Shown: piece by piece, positions 16,585-24,581 of the stretch
Numbering within the stretch: the first letter of the stretch is position 1
How the letters are laid out: each line of letters begins with the position of its first letter
Origin: JBLMYQ01 sp050260055
GTDB taxonomy: Bacteria; Bacillota; Clostridia; Acetivibrionales; UBA4821
Assembly: GCA_050260055.1 (NCBI GenBank)
Contig: JBLNBO010000027.1
Coordinates: 1 to 64,000, forward strand
DNA length: 64,000 nucleotides
Direction of reading: 5' to 3'
Notes under the pieces: model-generated
What the model saw: the letters and a program-made list of their open reading frames with translations, nothing else
Told to the model about the DNA's origin: nothing
Database searches by the model: none
Position numbers and translations under genes: made by a program

Positions 16585-17391
16585 TTGGAAGAAAAAATTT
16601 CAGTATTAATTGCAGATGACAATAAGGAATTTGGAGAAATACTATCTGAATATCTACAATCTCATAATGATATAGAGGTAATTGGTGTTGCGAAGGACGG
16701 GCTAGAGGCATATCAGGTTATTGAAAAGAAAAAACCAGATGTCGCTATATTGGATATAATAATGCCGCACCTCGATGGCTTAGGGGTATTAGAGAAGATA
16801 AATATTGCTCAACTACCAAAAAGACCGCTTTGTATAATGCTTACTGCTGTTGGTCAGGACAAGATTACGCAAAAAGCAATGTCGCTAGGTGCCGAATACT
16901 ATATTGTTAAGCCATTCGATATGGATATTTTAGTAAACAGAATAAGAGAGCTAAAAAAGATAAGTGGAAGTAAGGTAAGCTTTTTTAAATCAGAACCATC
17001 TGGAGAACAAAAAGTTCCATATGTTAATACGGCTAGTAAAAGCTTAGAAACGGAAGTTACAAATATAATTCATGAAATTGGAGTTCCGGCACATATAAAA
17101 GGTTATCAGTACTTAAGGGATGCAATAATAATGGTTATAAAAGATATTGAAGTAATTAACTCTATTACAAAGTTACTTTATCCTTCAATTGCTAAATTAT
17201 ATAATACAACACCAAGCAGAGTTGAAAGAGCAATCAGGCATGCAATTGAAGTAGCTTGGAGCAGAGGACAAATGGAGACAATCGATTCCTTATTCAAATA
17301 CACTATTAATGTAGGTAAAGGAAAACCGACCAACTCCGAATTTATTGCCATGATAGCAGATAAGCTAAGATTAGAATTAAAGGTTAGTTAA
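16585..17391 (+). CDS. spo0A: Sporulation master regulator Spo0A
   Basis: Response regulator that commits the cell to sporulation and controls stationary-phase genes, 268 aa. The TTG start at 16585 is set by GGAGG at 16571-16575. Receiver domain residues 1-125: D11, D12, phosphoacceptor D57 (AILDIIMPH), conserved Thr in MLTAVGQ, K in IVKPFDMD. Linker about 130-152. C-terminal DNA-binding domain with HEIGVPAHIKGYQYLRDAI and the near-invariant recognition helix SRVERAIRHAIEVAWSRGQ, then the sigma-contact tail. Full length and all key residues are intact. It is transcribed alone, with its own promoter and terminator. This gene identifies the host as an endospore former. Confidence 0.97.
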   Translation: MEEKISVLIADDNKEFGEILSEYLQSHNDIEVIGVAKDGLEAYQVIEKKKPDVAILDIIMPHLDGLGVLEKINIAQLPKRPLCIMLTAVGQDKITQKAMSLGAEYYIVKPFDMDILVNRIRELKKISGSKVSFFKSEPSGEQKVPYVNTASKSLETEVTNIIHEIGVPAHIKGYQYLRDAIIMVIKDIEVINSITKLLYPSIAKLYNTTPSRVERAIRHAIEVAWSRGQMETIDSLFKYTINVGKGKPTNSEFIAMIADKLRLELKVS

Positions 17392-17403
17392 AAGTATAGA
17401 AGA

Positions 17404-17443
17404 GCCCTTGATTTATAAAAATAAATCAAGGGTTATTTTTTTT
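17404..17443 (+). terminator. Intrinsic terminator of spo0A
   Basis: CCCTTGATTTAT at 17405-17416 pairs perfectly with ATAAATCAAGGG at 17421-17432, followed by TTATTTTTTTT. Confidence 0.92.
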
Positions 17444-17594
17444 GCCATTTTGTCAAAAAACATGAAAAAGGAAAAATTGATAAGAACTTATGTTCAATAA
17501 AGAAGAAAAGTTTGTTTATACGACAACCAGTTTTGACAAGAGATATCTTTATGCTTGTCTACAATATATATGAAAAACAAATTCGAGGTGAAAA

Positions 17595-18185
17595 ATGCAA
17601 AAGATTAAAATTATTTTTAAATGTGTACTTATAGCGGCAATGTTATTTGTCTTGGCTATATTTGTTCAAATAATAATTGAAGCTAAAAATAATCCAGGGG
17701 AAATAAAAAGCGTTATGGGATATATTCCTATGACAGTTATATCCGGCAGCATGCAGCCAGAACTTAACCCAGGAGACTTAATCATTGTAAAAGAGTCAGG
17801 CTTAAACAAAATTAACTGCAATGATATTATCTCTTTTAAGTTTAATGACAATAAAATAATTACGCATAGAGCAGTAGAGATACTTAAAGATTCTGGAGAG
17901 TCTAAAATATTAACCAAAGGAGATGCAAATGATTTTGCGGATGGCTGGCAGATATCTAAGGAAAATATTATTGGAATAGTATGTCTTAAAATACCTTTCT
18001 TAGGCTATTTTGTTAAGTTGATGGCTAGTTGGAAAGGGCTTATGATTATGTTGGTAATACCATTATTTATATTAATTAGCGGTGAATTAAAAGAAGTATT
18101 ATTAGATAAAAGTAAGGACAAAAGACAATTAATTCTTATAAATAGGTTGAAATCAAAACATTATAAACTTAGTAAAGAGATTTAA
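17595..18185 (+). CDS. sipW: SipW-type signal peptidase I
   Basis: 196-aa membrane peptidase of family S26, ER/SipW subtype. An N-terminal helix (residues 8-28) precedes the catalytic Ser52 in VISGSMQP. The second catalytic residue is His91 in ITHRAVE, where bacterial LepB-type enzymes have Lys; this substitution defines the SipW/SEC11 subtype. TKGDAND follows with Asp110. A second helix lies near 147-167. SipW enzymes mature TasA-like fibre proteins. The next gene, 34 bp on, encodes an exported protein that could be its client. GAGGTG precedes the ATG. A TTGACA at 17533-17538 may belong to its promoter, but no good -10 is seen. Confidence 0.9.
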   Translation: MQKIKIIFKCVLIAAMLFVLAIFVQIIIEAKNNPGEIKSVMGYIPMTVISGSMQPELNPGDLIIVKESGLNKINCNDIISFKFNDNKIITHRAVEILKDSGESKILTKGDANDFADGWQISKENIIGIVCLKIPFLGYFVKLMASWKGLMIMLVIPLFILISGELKEVLLDKSKDKRQLILINRLKSKHYKLSKEI

Positions 18186-18219
18186 ATCTTATTAATTTTG
18201 TACGGGAGCGAATAAACAA

Positions 18220-19188
18220 ATGAAAAATAGTATAAAGATTAAAAGTATTTCAAAGCTTATTGCCTTTTGTATGATATCATTTCTCCTTGTGTATTTTTCA
18301 AAGTATGTATTCGGAAAAGGAAACGAAATAAAAGTTGAAAAGAAGATTTGTATAAATGGAATAGATACAAACAATCTGATAAGAAATAAGATTGGTTCCT
18401 TTCATATAGGGAATTTTCAAAGTAAGGTTAATATTAATACTAGGGAGATTGCTCTAAAAAATATTGGGGACAAACCTTTTTGGACTTATGCTATTTGTGC
18501 AAAAAAGAATACCAATGGATATAATTTTGGTTATGTTGATGATTCACTTGATATAAACGCTGAAATTGATGGCGTATTGGTTTATCAAGGAAAGCTTAAG
18601 AATATTTTTAATGATAACAATAAATATTTTAAAGTTATTAAAAAGATTCAGCCAAATTCTGAAAGTAAGATGTCTATTGTAATCTCTAATAGAAATTATT
18701 CAATAAATAAAATTAAAGAAATGGATTTTGATTTATATTTATTATCTACAACTAAAGACTCGATGGACTTAGAAAATTCAGGGAAGAGAAACAGAATGTA
18801 TTTAGGCGGTTATTATTCGCAGGAGTATAATAAATATATAAATGAGTTTTGGGCTGAATGCCTTCAAATTAACGGCGAAATATGGTTCTTTTATAATAAG
18901 ACATCATATAATAAAGGTTTTGAGTATATTGTTCTTGATATAAATAATGAAAATAACAAAAACTTAGAAGGTTGTAGAGTATTATGCTTTAAAAAAGATA
19001 ATATAATATCGGTTGATGGAATTGAGGAAGAGAATATAGAAGTTGATTGGGGAAATAATATTATTAAAATTAAAAAAAGCGAATTTTCAAAATTCGGCTC
19101 AGGAATTAATGTTAGAATGGGTTCGGCAGAAACATTAACTTCTAAAATTCAAATGACTTCTTATAAGTATTATTCATTAACAATATAG
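18220..19188 (+). CDS. Exported protein, possible SipW substrate (TasA/camelysin-like)
   Basis: 322 aa. N-terminal signal or anchor helix (residues 12-30, LIAFCMISFLLVYFSKYVF) with basic residues before it. The segment SKVNINTREIALKNIGDKPFWTYAI resembles the beta-sandwich part of TasA/camelysin family proteins, where a conserved N-x-G-D-x-P turn occurs, but the rest is not recognised. It is Asn/Ile/Lys-rich and ends in a strand-rich region. It lies in one operon with the SipW-type peptidase, which is the usual arrangement of peptidase and substrate genes. A terminator follows. The family call is tentative; secretion is well supported. Confidence 0.6.
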   Translation: MKNSIKIKSISKLIAFCMISFLLVYFSKYVFGKGNEIKVEKKICINGIDTNNLIRNKIGSFHIGNFQSKVNINTREIALKNIGDKPFWTYAICAKKNTNGYNFGYVDDSLDINAEIDGVLVYQGKLKNIFNDNNKYFKVIKKIQPNSESKMSIVISNRNYSINKIKEMDFDLYLLSTTKDSMDLENSGKRNRMYLGGYYSQEYNKYINEFWAECLQINGEIWFFYNKTSYNKGFEYIVLDINNENNKNLEGCRVLCFKKDNIISVDGIEEENIEVDWGNNIIKIKKSEFSKFGSGINVRMGSAETLTSKIQMTSYKYYSLTI

Positions 19189-19199
19189 TAAATTATTTT

Positions 19200-19230
19200 A
19201 ATAAGGGGGGTAAATCTTCCTTATTTTTTT
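19200..19230 (+). terminator. Intrinsic terminator after the exported-protein gene
   Basis: AATAAGG at 19200-19206 pairs with CCTTATT at 19219-19225, followed by a T-run to 19230. Confidence 0.75.
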
Positions 19231-19306
19231 CTTTCCATGATTTATTAAAACAAATATAATAGAGATAACGAAAAACACTACTTAACTAATGAAAGGAAAT
19301 ATTAAT

Positions 19307-19774
19307 TTGATTAATATAATTCTTACCTTCTTTTTAGTTTGCCTTGACCAATTTACAAAATATTTGGCAGTAACAAATCTACAGGCAGGCCCAAAGCCTA
19401 TTATAAAAGGAATATTTGAGTTGAACTATGTACAAAACACGGGTGCAGCCTTCGGAATACTACAAAATTTTAGGACTTTCTTTCTGGTATTAACTCCGAT
19501 TGTCTTGTTGGTTTTGCTTATTTTATTGATTAAAAATAAAAGAAATAAGTTATATTCTTTATCCTTAATATTAGTGATTGGTGGAGCTTTAGGGAATTAC
19601 ATAGATAGAGTAAGGCTAGGATATGTTGTTGATTTCTTCGATTTTAAAGTTTGGCCAGTTTTTAATTTTGCTGATGCATCGATTGTAATTGGCGCAGTTT
19701 TGTTTGCTTTAATAATATTTACGGAAGAAAATCGGGAAAAGAAGCAGGGAGGGCAAAATGATTCAGCAAATTGA
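19307..19774 (+). CDS. lspA: Signal peptidase II (lipoprotein signal peptidase)
   Basis: Polytopic aspartic peptidase that removes signal peptides of lipoproteins. The open frame has an ATG at 19289 with no ribosome site; AAAGGA at 19292-19297 points to TTG at 19307, which gives a start like that of Bacillus LspA and 155 aa. Motifs: LDQFTKYLAV in helix 1, VQNTGAAFGIL, then the two catalytic-Asp regions YIDRVRLGYVVDFFDF and FNFADASIVIG. Four membrane helices. It overlaps the RluD-family gene by 17 bp, and the lspA-rluD-pyrR order is the one known from Bacillus (lspA-ylyB-pyrR). A probable client, the lipoprotein at 44622, lies in the window. Confidence 0.93.
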   Translation: MINIILTFFLVCLDQFTKYLAVTNLQAGPKPIIKGIFELNYVQNTGAAFGILQNFRTFFLVLTPIVLLVLLILLIKNKRNKLYSLSLILVIGGALGNYIDRVRLGYVVDFFDFKVWPVFNFADASIVIGAVLFALIIFTEENREKKQGGQNDSAN

Positions 19775-20678
19775 GTATCTGGTTAAAAAAGATGAAGAAG
19801 GATTAAGACTCGATATTTATATAAATAAGAATTTAACTGAAAAATCCAGGTCTGCAATTCAGAGGCTGATAGATGACGGATTTGTTAAAGTTGATGGGAA
19901 GACCGAAAGGTCTTCATATAAAGTTAAGGAATCGAATAAGGTAGCAGTAATAATACCCAAATTGGAAAAGCTTGAGGTAGAAGCAGAAGATATACCAATA
20001 GAGATACTTTATGAAGATGATGATGTTGCAGTAATAAATAAACCAAAAGGTATGGTAGTTCATCCTGCTTGCGGCAACCATTCAGGCACATTAGTGAATG
20101 CCCTGTTATTTAACTGCAAAAATCTATCAGGCATTAATGGTGTAATTAGGCCCGGAATTGTTCACAGAATCGATAAAGAAACATCAGGAATACTTGTTAT
20201 AGCCAAAAATGATAAAGCACATGTTAAGCTTTCGGAACAGCTTAAAAATCATACTATGAAAAGAATATATTATGCTCTTGTATATGGAGATATTAAGAGT
20301 GATTCAGGAAAAATTGAAACGGCAATTGGAAGGCATAAAACAGATAGAAAGAAAATGGCGGTAGTGAAAAACGGCGGTAAGCATGCTATGACTCATTTCG
20401 AAGTATTGGAAAGGTTTAACGGTTATTCATTTATTAGAGTAAGACTTGAAACAGGAAGAACACATCAGATTAGAGTCCATATGTCATATATAGGTTATCC
20501 TTTGGTGGGAGATGATGTATATGGCTCTAAGAAGCAGGAAATTAAAGTTAAGGGTCAAATGCTTCACGCTGCATTACTAGGATTTATTCATCCATCATCA
20601 GATGAATACATGGAGTTTGAAACAAAGCTTCCTGCCGAATTCGCAGAATTATTAGATAAACTAAGGAAAGAACAATGA
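19758..20678 (+). CDS. rluD: RluA/RluD-family pseudouridine synthase
   Basis: 306 aa. N-terminal S4 RNA-binding domain (residues 14-75, LRLDIYINKNL...SRSAIQRLIDDGFVKVDG), then the catalytic domain with the signature HRIDKETSGILVIAKN; the Asp is the catalytic residue. RLETGRTHQIRVHMSYIGYPLVGDDVYG is the second family block. It modifies uridines in 23S rRNA (the exact site cannot be read from sequence). It overlaps lspA and is the counterpart of Bacillus ylyB, which has the same position before the pyr operon. Confidence 0.93.
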   Translation: MIQQIEYLVKKDEEGLRLDIYINKNLTEKSRSAIQRLIDDGFVKVDGKTERSSYKVKESNKVAVIIPKLEKLEVEAEDIPIEILYEDDDVAVINKPKGMVVHPACGNHSGTLVNALLFNCKNLSGINGVIRPGIVHRIDKETSGILVIAKNDKAHVKLSEQLKNHTMKRIYYALVYGDIKSDSGKIETAIGRHKTDRKKMAVVKNGGKHAMTHFEVLERFNGYSFIRVRLETGRTHQIRVHMSYIGYPLVGDDVYGSKKQEIKVKGQMLHAALLGFIHPSSDEYMEFETKLPAEFAELLDKLRKEQ

Positions 20679-20684
20679 TATAGA

Positions 20685-21356
20685 TTATCTATCTTTTTCA
20701 GTAAAAAATGCAATTAAATATCTGATTAGCTCGGCAATTGAATTGGTTGGAGCGGCAACATATGTAAGGGCGGCTGCGTTTAAAACCTTCCTGGCTGCAT
20801 GAATTTCATCATAAGTCAGAAATCCGTTCGCTAGAATATCTAGAGCTCTTTTGCTTGCATTGAATTCAATAGGAAGAGTTATAATATAAAATATAAATAT
20901 GATTATAAAAGTTATAATTCCAAACGTAATCAGTCCTGCAGAGCCGAGTATCGTACCTAGAATAATTATAGGAATTGGCATCCAAGAACCGAAGGCGGCA
21001 ATATGTACAATACTGGAACGTATTCGAAGGGGAAGGTAGTTGGTGCAGTGCTGTAGGGCATGGCCAGTTTCATGTGCAGCAACGCCAATTGAAGAGAGAG
21101 AAGTCCCATTATATACATTAGTAGATAATCTAACTGTTTTTGAAGAAGGATCATAGTGATCAGTCAAATATCCATCTACCGTCTCAATACCAATATGTGA
21201 TAAGTTGTGATTTATAAGGATGATTTTTGCAGCATCACTTCCTGTTAAGCCAAAGCTATTTATTGAAGTTGAATATTTTTTATAAGTACTAAGTACCTTT
21301 AACTGGGCATATAAAGACAAAATTATTGCGGAAATAATAAATATAAAAAACAGCAT
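20685..21356 (-). CDS. YugP-type membrane zinc metallopeptidase
   Basis: 223 aa of the neutral zinc metallopeptidase family PF04298 (Bacillus YugP). On the minus strand AAGGAGG sits 9 bases before the ATG at 21356; an upstream in-frame start at 21425 has no support. N-terminal helix (MLFFIFIISAIILSLYAQL), then the active-site motif AAHETGHALQH (two His and a Glu) and, after TNYLPLRIRSSI, two strong membrane helices (IPIIILGTILGSAGLITFGIITFIII). The conserved ending EFNASKRALDIL supplies the third ligand region. It is inverted inside the lspA-rluD-pyr region and its stop lies 7 bp from that of rluD. Confidence 0.88.
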   Translation of the reverse strand: MLFFIFIISAIILSLYAQLKVLSTYKKYSTSINSFGLTGSDAAKIILINHNLSHIGIETVDGYLTDHYDPSSKTVRLSTNVYNGTSLSSIGVAAHETGHALQHCTNYLPLRIRSSIVHIAAFGSWMPIPIIILGTILGSAGLITFGIITFIIIFIFYIITLPIEFNASKRALDILANGFLTYDEIHAARKVLNAAALTYVAAPTNSIAELIRYLIAFFTEKDR

Positions 21357-21440
21357 GCAGAAAAACCTCCTTTCAAAAGTATGGCTTACCTCAGATATGA
21401 TATAATCATTTGTGAATAAAGTCAATTTGAATAATAATTA

Positions 21441-21469
21441 TAGACAAATTAGAATTAGTATGATAGAAT
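21441..21469 (+). promoter_or_regulatory. Probable promoter of pyrR and the pyr operon
   Basis: TAGACA at 21441-21446, 17-bp spacer, TAGAAT at 21464-21469 with a TGn extension directly before the -10. The PyrR leader begins shortly after. Confidence 0.6.
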
Positions 21470-21481
21470 CTCATAAAAGGT

Positions 21482-21575
21482 AACCTTTAAATTAGTCCCG
21501 TGAGGCTGGTAAGGTTGTTATCAAAACATTTCATGTGTCTTTTTATAACTTCCTACCAGAGTAGAAGTTTTTTTT
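21482..21575 (+). promoter_or_regulatory. PyrR-dependent transcription attenuator
   Basis: The PyrR-binding loop AGTCCCGTGAGGCT at 21494-21507 matches the known consensus ARUCCNGNGAGGYU. It is closed by a stem AACCTT (21482-21487) with AAGGTT (21511-21516). Downstream, ACTTC-TAC (21548-21556, one bulge) pairs with GTAGAAGT (21561-21568) and runs into eight T, an intrinsic terminator ending at 21575. When UMP or UTP is high, PyrR should hold the binding loop and favour termination before pyrR. Confidence 0.88.
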
Positions 21576-21617
21576 ATGCCTCTTTGTATCCTGATAAAAT
21601 TGTGAAAGGTGATTGAT

Positions 21618-22175
21618 TTGAATAAAGACAAAGCAATTATAATGGACAGAACAGCAATTCATAGGGCTATAAATAGAATTGCACATGAAATTATCGAAAG
21701 AAACAAAGGGATTGAAGACATTGTCCTTATTGGAATCCAAAGAAGGGGAGTACCCCTGGCAAGAAAAATTGCTAAAATGATTAATGAATTTGAAGGTACA
21801 CTGCCTCCTGTAGGTATTTTGGATATTACATTCTATAGAGATGATTTGAGTCTGCTTGATGAGCACCCTATAATTAATGGAACAAATATTGATTTTTCAC
21901 TTAACAACAAAAAAGTAATACTTGTGGATGATGTACTCTTTACTGGCAGAACAGTAAGGGCTGCAATGAATGCAATTATTGATATTGGAAGGCCAAAGAT
22001 GATACAACTTGCTATACTAATAGATAGAGGACATAGGGAGTTACCAATCAGGGCAGATTATATTGGGAAAAATGTGCCGACAGCAATGAATGAAGTTGTA
22101 AACGTTAATCTTGAAGAAATTGATGGTGTAGAAGTAGTAACGATAAATGAGATGGAAAAAAAGATATTAATGTAA
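21618..22175 (+). CDS. pyrR: PyrR, pyrimidine operon RNA-binding regulator / uracil phosphoribosyltransferase
   Basis: 185 aa. TTG start at 21618 fixed by AAAGGTG at 21604-21610 and by the good match of the resulting N-terminus (MNKDKAIIMDRTAIHRAI) to Bacillus PyrR. PRPP-binding motif VILVDDVLFTGRTVRAAMNA is intact. PyrR is both an RNA-binding attenuator and a weak uracil phosphoribosyltransferase. Its own leader carries the binding loop at 21494. It is the first gene of the pyrR-pyrB-pyrC-pyrF-carA-carB-pyrK-pyrD cluster; the uracil permease gene present at this point in Bacillus is absent. Confidence 0.95.
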   Translation: MNKDKAIIMDRTAIHRAINRIAHEIIERNKGIEDIVLIGIQRRGVPLARKIAKMINEFEGTLPPVGILDITFYRDDLSLLDEHPIINGTNIDFSLNNKKVILVDDVLFTGRTVRAAMNAIIDIGRPKMIQLAILIDRGHRELPIRADYIGKNVPTAMNEVVNVNLEEIDGVEVVTINEMEKKILM

Positions 22176-22191
22176 TCTGGAGTGGAACATT

Positions 22192-22287
22192 ATGAGAAAC
22201 TACAAGGGAAATCAAAAAACATACAATCAAAGTTCAGCCTCAAGAGAGGCCGCATCAACATTCAATAAATTTGTTTCTGAAAAGTAA
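22192..22287 (+). CDS. 31-aa leader peptide candidate between pyrR and pyrB
   Basis: ATG at 22192 preceded at normal distance by TGGAGTGG (22178-22185). The frame runs MRNYKGNQKTYNQ... to TAA at 22285-22287. The peptide is Ser/Asn/Lys-rich with no codon run for one amino acid. Its stop codon is inside the 5' arm of the terminator at 22282-22308, so a ribosome that reaches the stop would block formation of the hairpin. This is the layout of coupled leader attenuators such as E. coli pyrBI. It could instead be a small functional protein. Real translation is likely from the ribosome site; the control role is inference. Confidence 0.6.
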   Translation: MRNYKGNQKTYNQSSASREAASTFNKFVSEK

Positions 22288-22308
22288 GGTATTTACCTTA
22301 CTTTTTTT
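22282..22308 (+). terminator. Terminator (second pyr attenuator) before pyrB
   Basis: AAGTAAGGT at 22282-22290 pairs perfectly with ACCTTACTT at 22295-22303 (4-nt loop), with T through 22308. It lies between pyrR and pyrB, so it must be read through for operon expression. A hairpin GCCTC/GAGGC (22237-22250) just upstream only partly resembles a PyrR loop: it lacks the second conserved C. Confidence 0.9.
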
Positions 22309-22341
22309 AAAACAATGTAGATTTCAAGGAGTGTGATACTA

Positions 22342-23283
22342 TTGAACCTTGCATTAAAAGATTTATTAGGGTTAAAAGATGTTACAAAGGAAGAAATTGA
22401 GCACATATTGGATACAGCTCAAACAATGAAATACATTATAACTACAAACAATAAAAAGACTCCTCATTTATCTGGGAAATCTATAGTTGCCTTATTTTAT
22501 GAAAACAGTACTAGAACAAGGCTATCATTTGAATTGGCTTCGAAGTACATGGGGGCTAACTTTGCCAGTATCGCAGCATCAGCCAGTAGTGTTGCAAAAG
22601 GCGAAACATTAATCGATACAGGGAAAACTATACAAGCTATGGGCACAGACGTAATTATTATGAGACATCCAATGTCAGGTGCAGCTGAACTATTGGCTAA
22701 AAATCTAAATATCTCAGTAATTAATGCTGGGGATGGTATGAATGAGCATCCTACGCAAGCATTGTTGGACATGTATACTATCAAAGAGAAAAAAGGCAGA
22801 ATAGAAGGACTAAAGATAGCAATAGTAGGGGATATATATCACAGCAGGGTTGCAAGAAGCAATATTTGGGGACTATTGAAGATGGGGGCGCAAGTAAATG
22901 TAGCTGGCCCATCAACCTTAATTCCTCCCGAAATTGAAAAGATGGGAGTCAAAGTATATAACTGTGTGCATGAAGCAATTAGAGATGCTGATGTAGTAAT
23001 AGCATTAAGGATTCAGCTTGAAAGACAAAAAAAGGGGTTGTTTCCAACAACAAGAGAATATTCAAAATTCTTTGGAATAGATGATGAAATGTTAAAACTT
23101 GCTAAAAGTGATGTGCTATTAATGCATCCAGGCCCTGTTAACAGAGGGGTTGAGCTATCTACATATGTTATTGATGGTAAAAATTCAGTAATAAATGAGC
23201 AGGTTACAAACGGTTTGGCAGTAAGAATGGCATTATTGTATATTCTCACAAGGAGGAATAAAGATAGTGAAAATATTAATTAA
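22342..23283 (+). CDS. pyrB: Aspartate carbamoyltransferase catalytic subunit
   Basis: 313 aa, joins carbamoyl phosphate to aspartate, the first committed step of pyrimidine synthesis. AAGGAG at 22328-22333 places the TTG start at 22342. The carbamoyl-phosphate motif STRTRLSFELAS is present, with HPTQALLDMYTI and the aspartate-binding HPGPVNRGVE. Length is normal and no regulatory subunit pyrI is seen nearby. It overlaps pyrC by 17 bp and follows the leader terminator. Confidence 0.96.
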   Translation: MNLALKDLLGLKDVTKEEIEHILDTAQTMKYIITTNNKKTPHLSGKSIVALFYENSTRTRLSFELASKYMGANFASIAASASSVAKGETLIDTGKTIQAMGTDVIIMRHPMSGAAELLAKNLNISVINAGDGMNEHPTQALLDMYTIKEKKGRIEGLKIAIVGDIYHSRVARSNIWGLLKMGAQVNVAGPSTLIPPEIEKMGVKVYNCVHEAIRDADVVIALRIQLERQKKGLFPTTREYSKFFGIDDEMLKLAKSDVLLMHPGPVNRGVELSTYVIDGKNSVINEQVTNGLAVRMALLYILTRRNKDSENIN

Positions 23284-24532
23284 AAATGCTAGAATGATAG
23301 ATTTTGTAAGTGATCATGATAGTATTACCGATATTTATATAGAAGACGGCATTGTAAAAGAAATCAAAATGGACTTGGAATACTTTGCGGATGAGATAAT
23401 AGATTGTACCGGCCTTTGCGTAATACCAGGAATGGTTGATATGCACTGTCATCTTAGGGAACCTGGATATGAGTATAAGGAAAACATTGAATCAGGGATA
23501 AACAGTGCTGCTGCGGGAGGATTCACATCCATAGCCTGCATGCCGAATACAAACCCTGTCATAGATAATCAAATTGTTGCATCATTCATTAAGGAAAAGG
23601 CAAAAGCAATTGATAAAGTAAATGTATTTCCAATCGGGTGTATTACAAAAGGGCAAAACGGCCAAGAATTAGCCGAGATTGCAGAAATGAAACTTGCAGG
23701 TATTGTTGCTATATCAGATGATGGTAAGCCGGTTAGCAATCCGCTGGTTATGAAGAGAGCACTGCAATATGCTAAAATGTTCGAACTTCCAGTAATATCA
23801 CACTGCGAGGATAAAGAGCTTGCAGATGAAGGAGTTATGAACGAGGGATATACTTCAACAATACTAGGCCTAAAAGGAATTCCGCGAGAAGCAGAAGAAG
23901 TGATGGTAGCAAGAGATGTTATTCTTGCGGAAAACAACGACTGTCATATACATATAGCGCATGTAAGTACAAAAGGTTCAGTTGAAATAATCAGGAATGC
24001 AAAGAAAAGAAACGTCAAGGTAACCGCAGAAACGTGTCCGCATTACTTTAGCATAACTGATGAAGCAGTAATAGGATTTAACACAAATGCTAAAGTAAAC
24101 CCACCTTTAAGGACCAAAGAAGATGTTGAAGAAATAAAAAGAGGCTTGGCGGATGGAACGATTGATGTCATTGCAACTGATCATGCGCCGCATCACATAG
24201 ATGAAAAAAATATAGAGTTTAATAGTGCAGCGTGTGGTATCTCGGGATTTGAGACTGCATTATCACTCTGTGTAACGAATTTGCTGCAACCAAAGGTGCT
24301 GACATATAAGCAGTTTGTGGAAAAAATATGTTATAATCCATCGAGAATACTTAGAATTAATAGAGGAGTTATAACAGTAGACAGTCCTGCAGACATAACA
24401 ATATTTGCGCCAAATGATGAAGTTACTGTAGATGCAGAAACATTTAAATCAAAGGGGAAAAATACTCCTTTTGATGGATATAAGCTAAAAGGCAAAGTAT
24501 ATTACACAATAGTAAATGGAAAAATTGTATAA
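23267..24532 (+). CDS. pyrC: Dihydroorotase
   Basis: 421 aa, closes carbamoyl aspartate to dihydroorotate. GTG start at 23267 after AGGAGG at 23251-23256, with a 17-bp overlap on pyrB. Metal-binding signature DMHCHLREPGYEYKE, the HIAHVST and ISHCED histidines, and the IDVIATDHAPHH motif with the catalytic Asp are present. This is the class I (PyrC of Gram-positives) amidohydrolase form. It is followed by pyrF 49 bp on. Confidence 0.96.
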   Translation: MKILIKNARMIDFVSDHDSITDIYIEDGIVKEIKMDLEYFADEIIDCTGLCVIPGMVDMHCHLREPGYEYKENIESGINSAAAGGFTSIACMPNTNPVIDNQIVASFIKEKAKAIDKVNVFPIGCITKGQNGQELAEIAEMKLAGIVAISDDGKPVSNPLVMKRALQYAKMFELPVISHCEDKELADEGVMNEGYTSTILGLKGIPREAEEVMVARDVILAENNDCHIHIAHVSTKGSVEIIRNAKKRNVKVTAETCPHYFSITDEAVIGFNTNAKVNPPLRTKEDVEEIKRGLADGTIDVIATDHAPHHIDEKNIEFNSAACGISGFETALSLCVTNLLQPKVLTYKQFVEKICYNPSRILRINRGVITVDSPADITIFAPNDEVTVDAETFKSKGKNTPFDGYKLKGKVYYTIVNGKIV

Positions 24533-24581
24533 CAAAATATTAAGTTTAAATAAATAAAATTTATATGAAAGGATGGGATTT

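Noticed and set aside
17533..17565. Promoter TTGACA ... TACAAT before the SipW-type gene
   Set aside because: The spacer would be 21 bp; the sequence at 17 bp (TGTCTA) is a poor -10, so it was not listed.
22231..22253. Second PyrR-binding loop in the pyrR-pyrB gap
   Set aside because: The hairpin has GAGAGG but lacks the second conserved C and the correct stem register, so it is at best a weak site.
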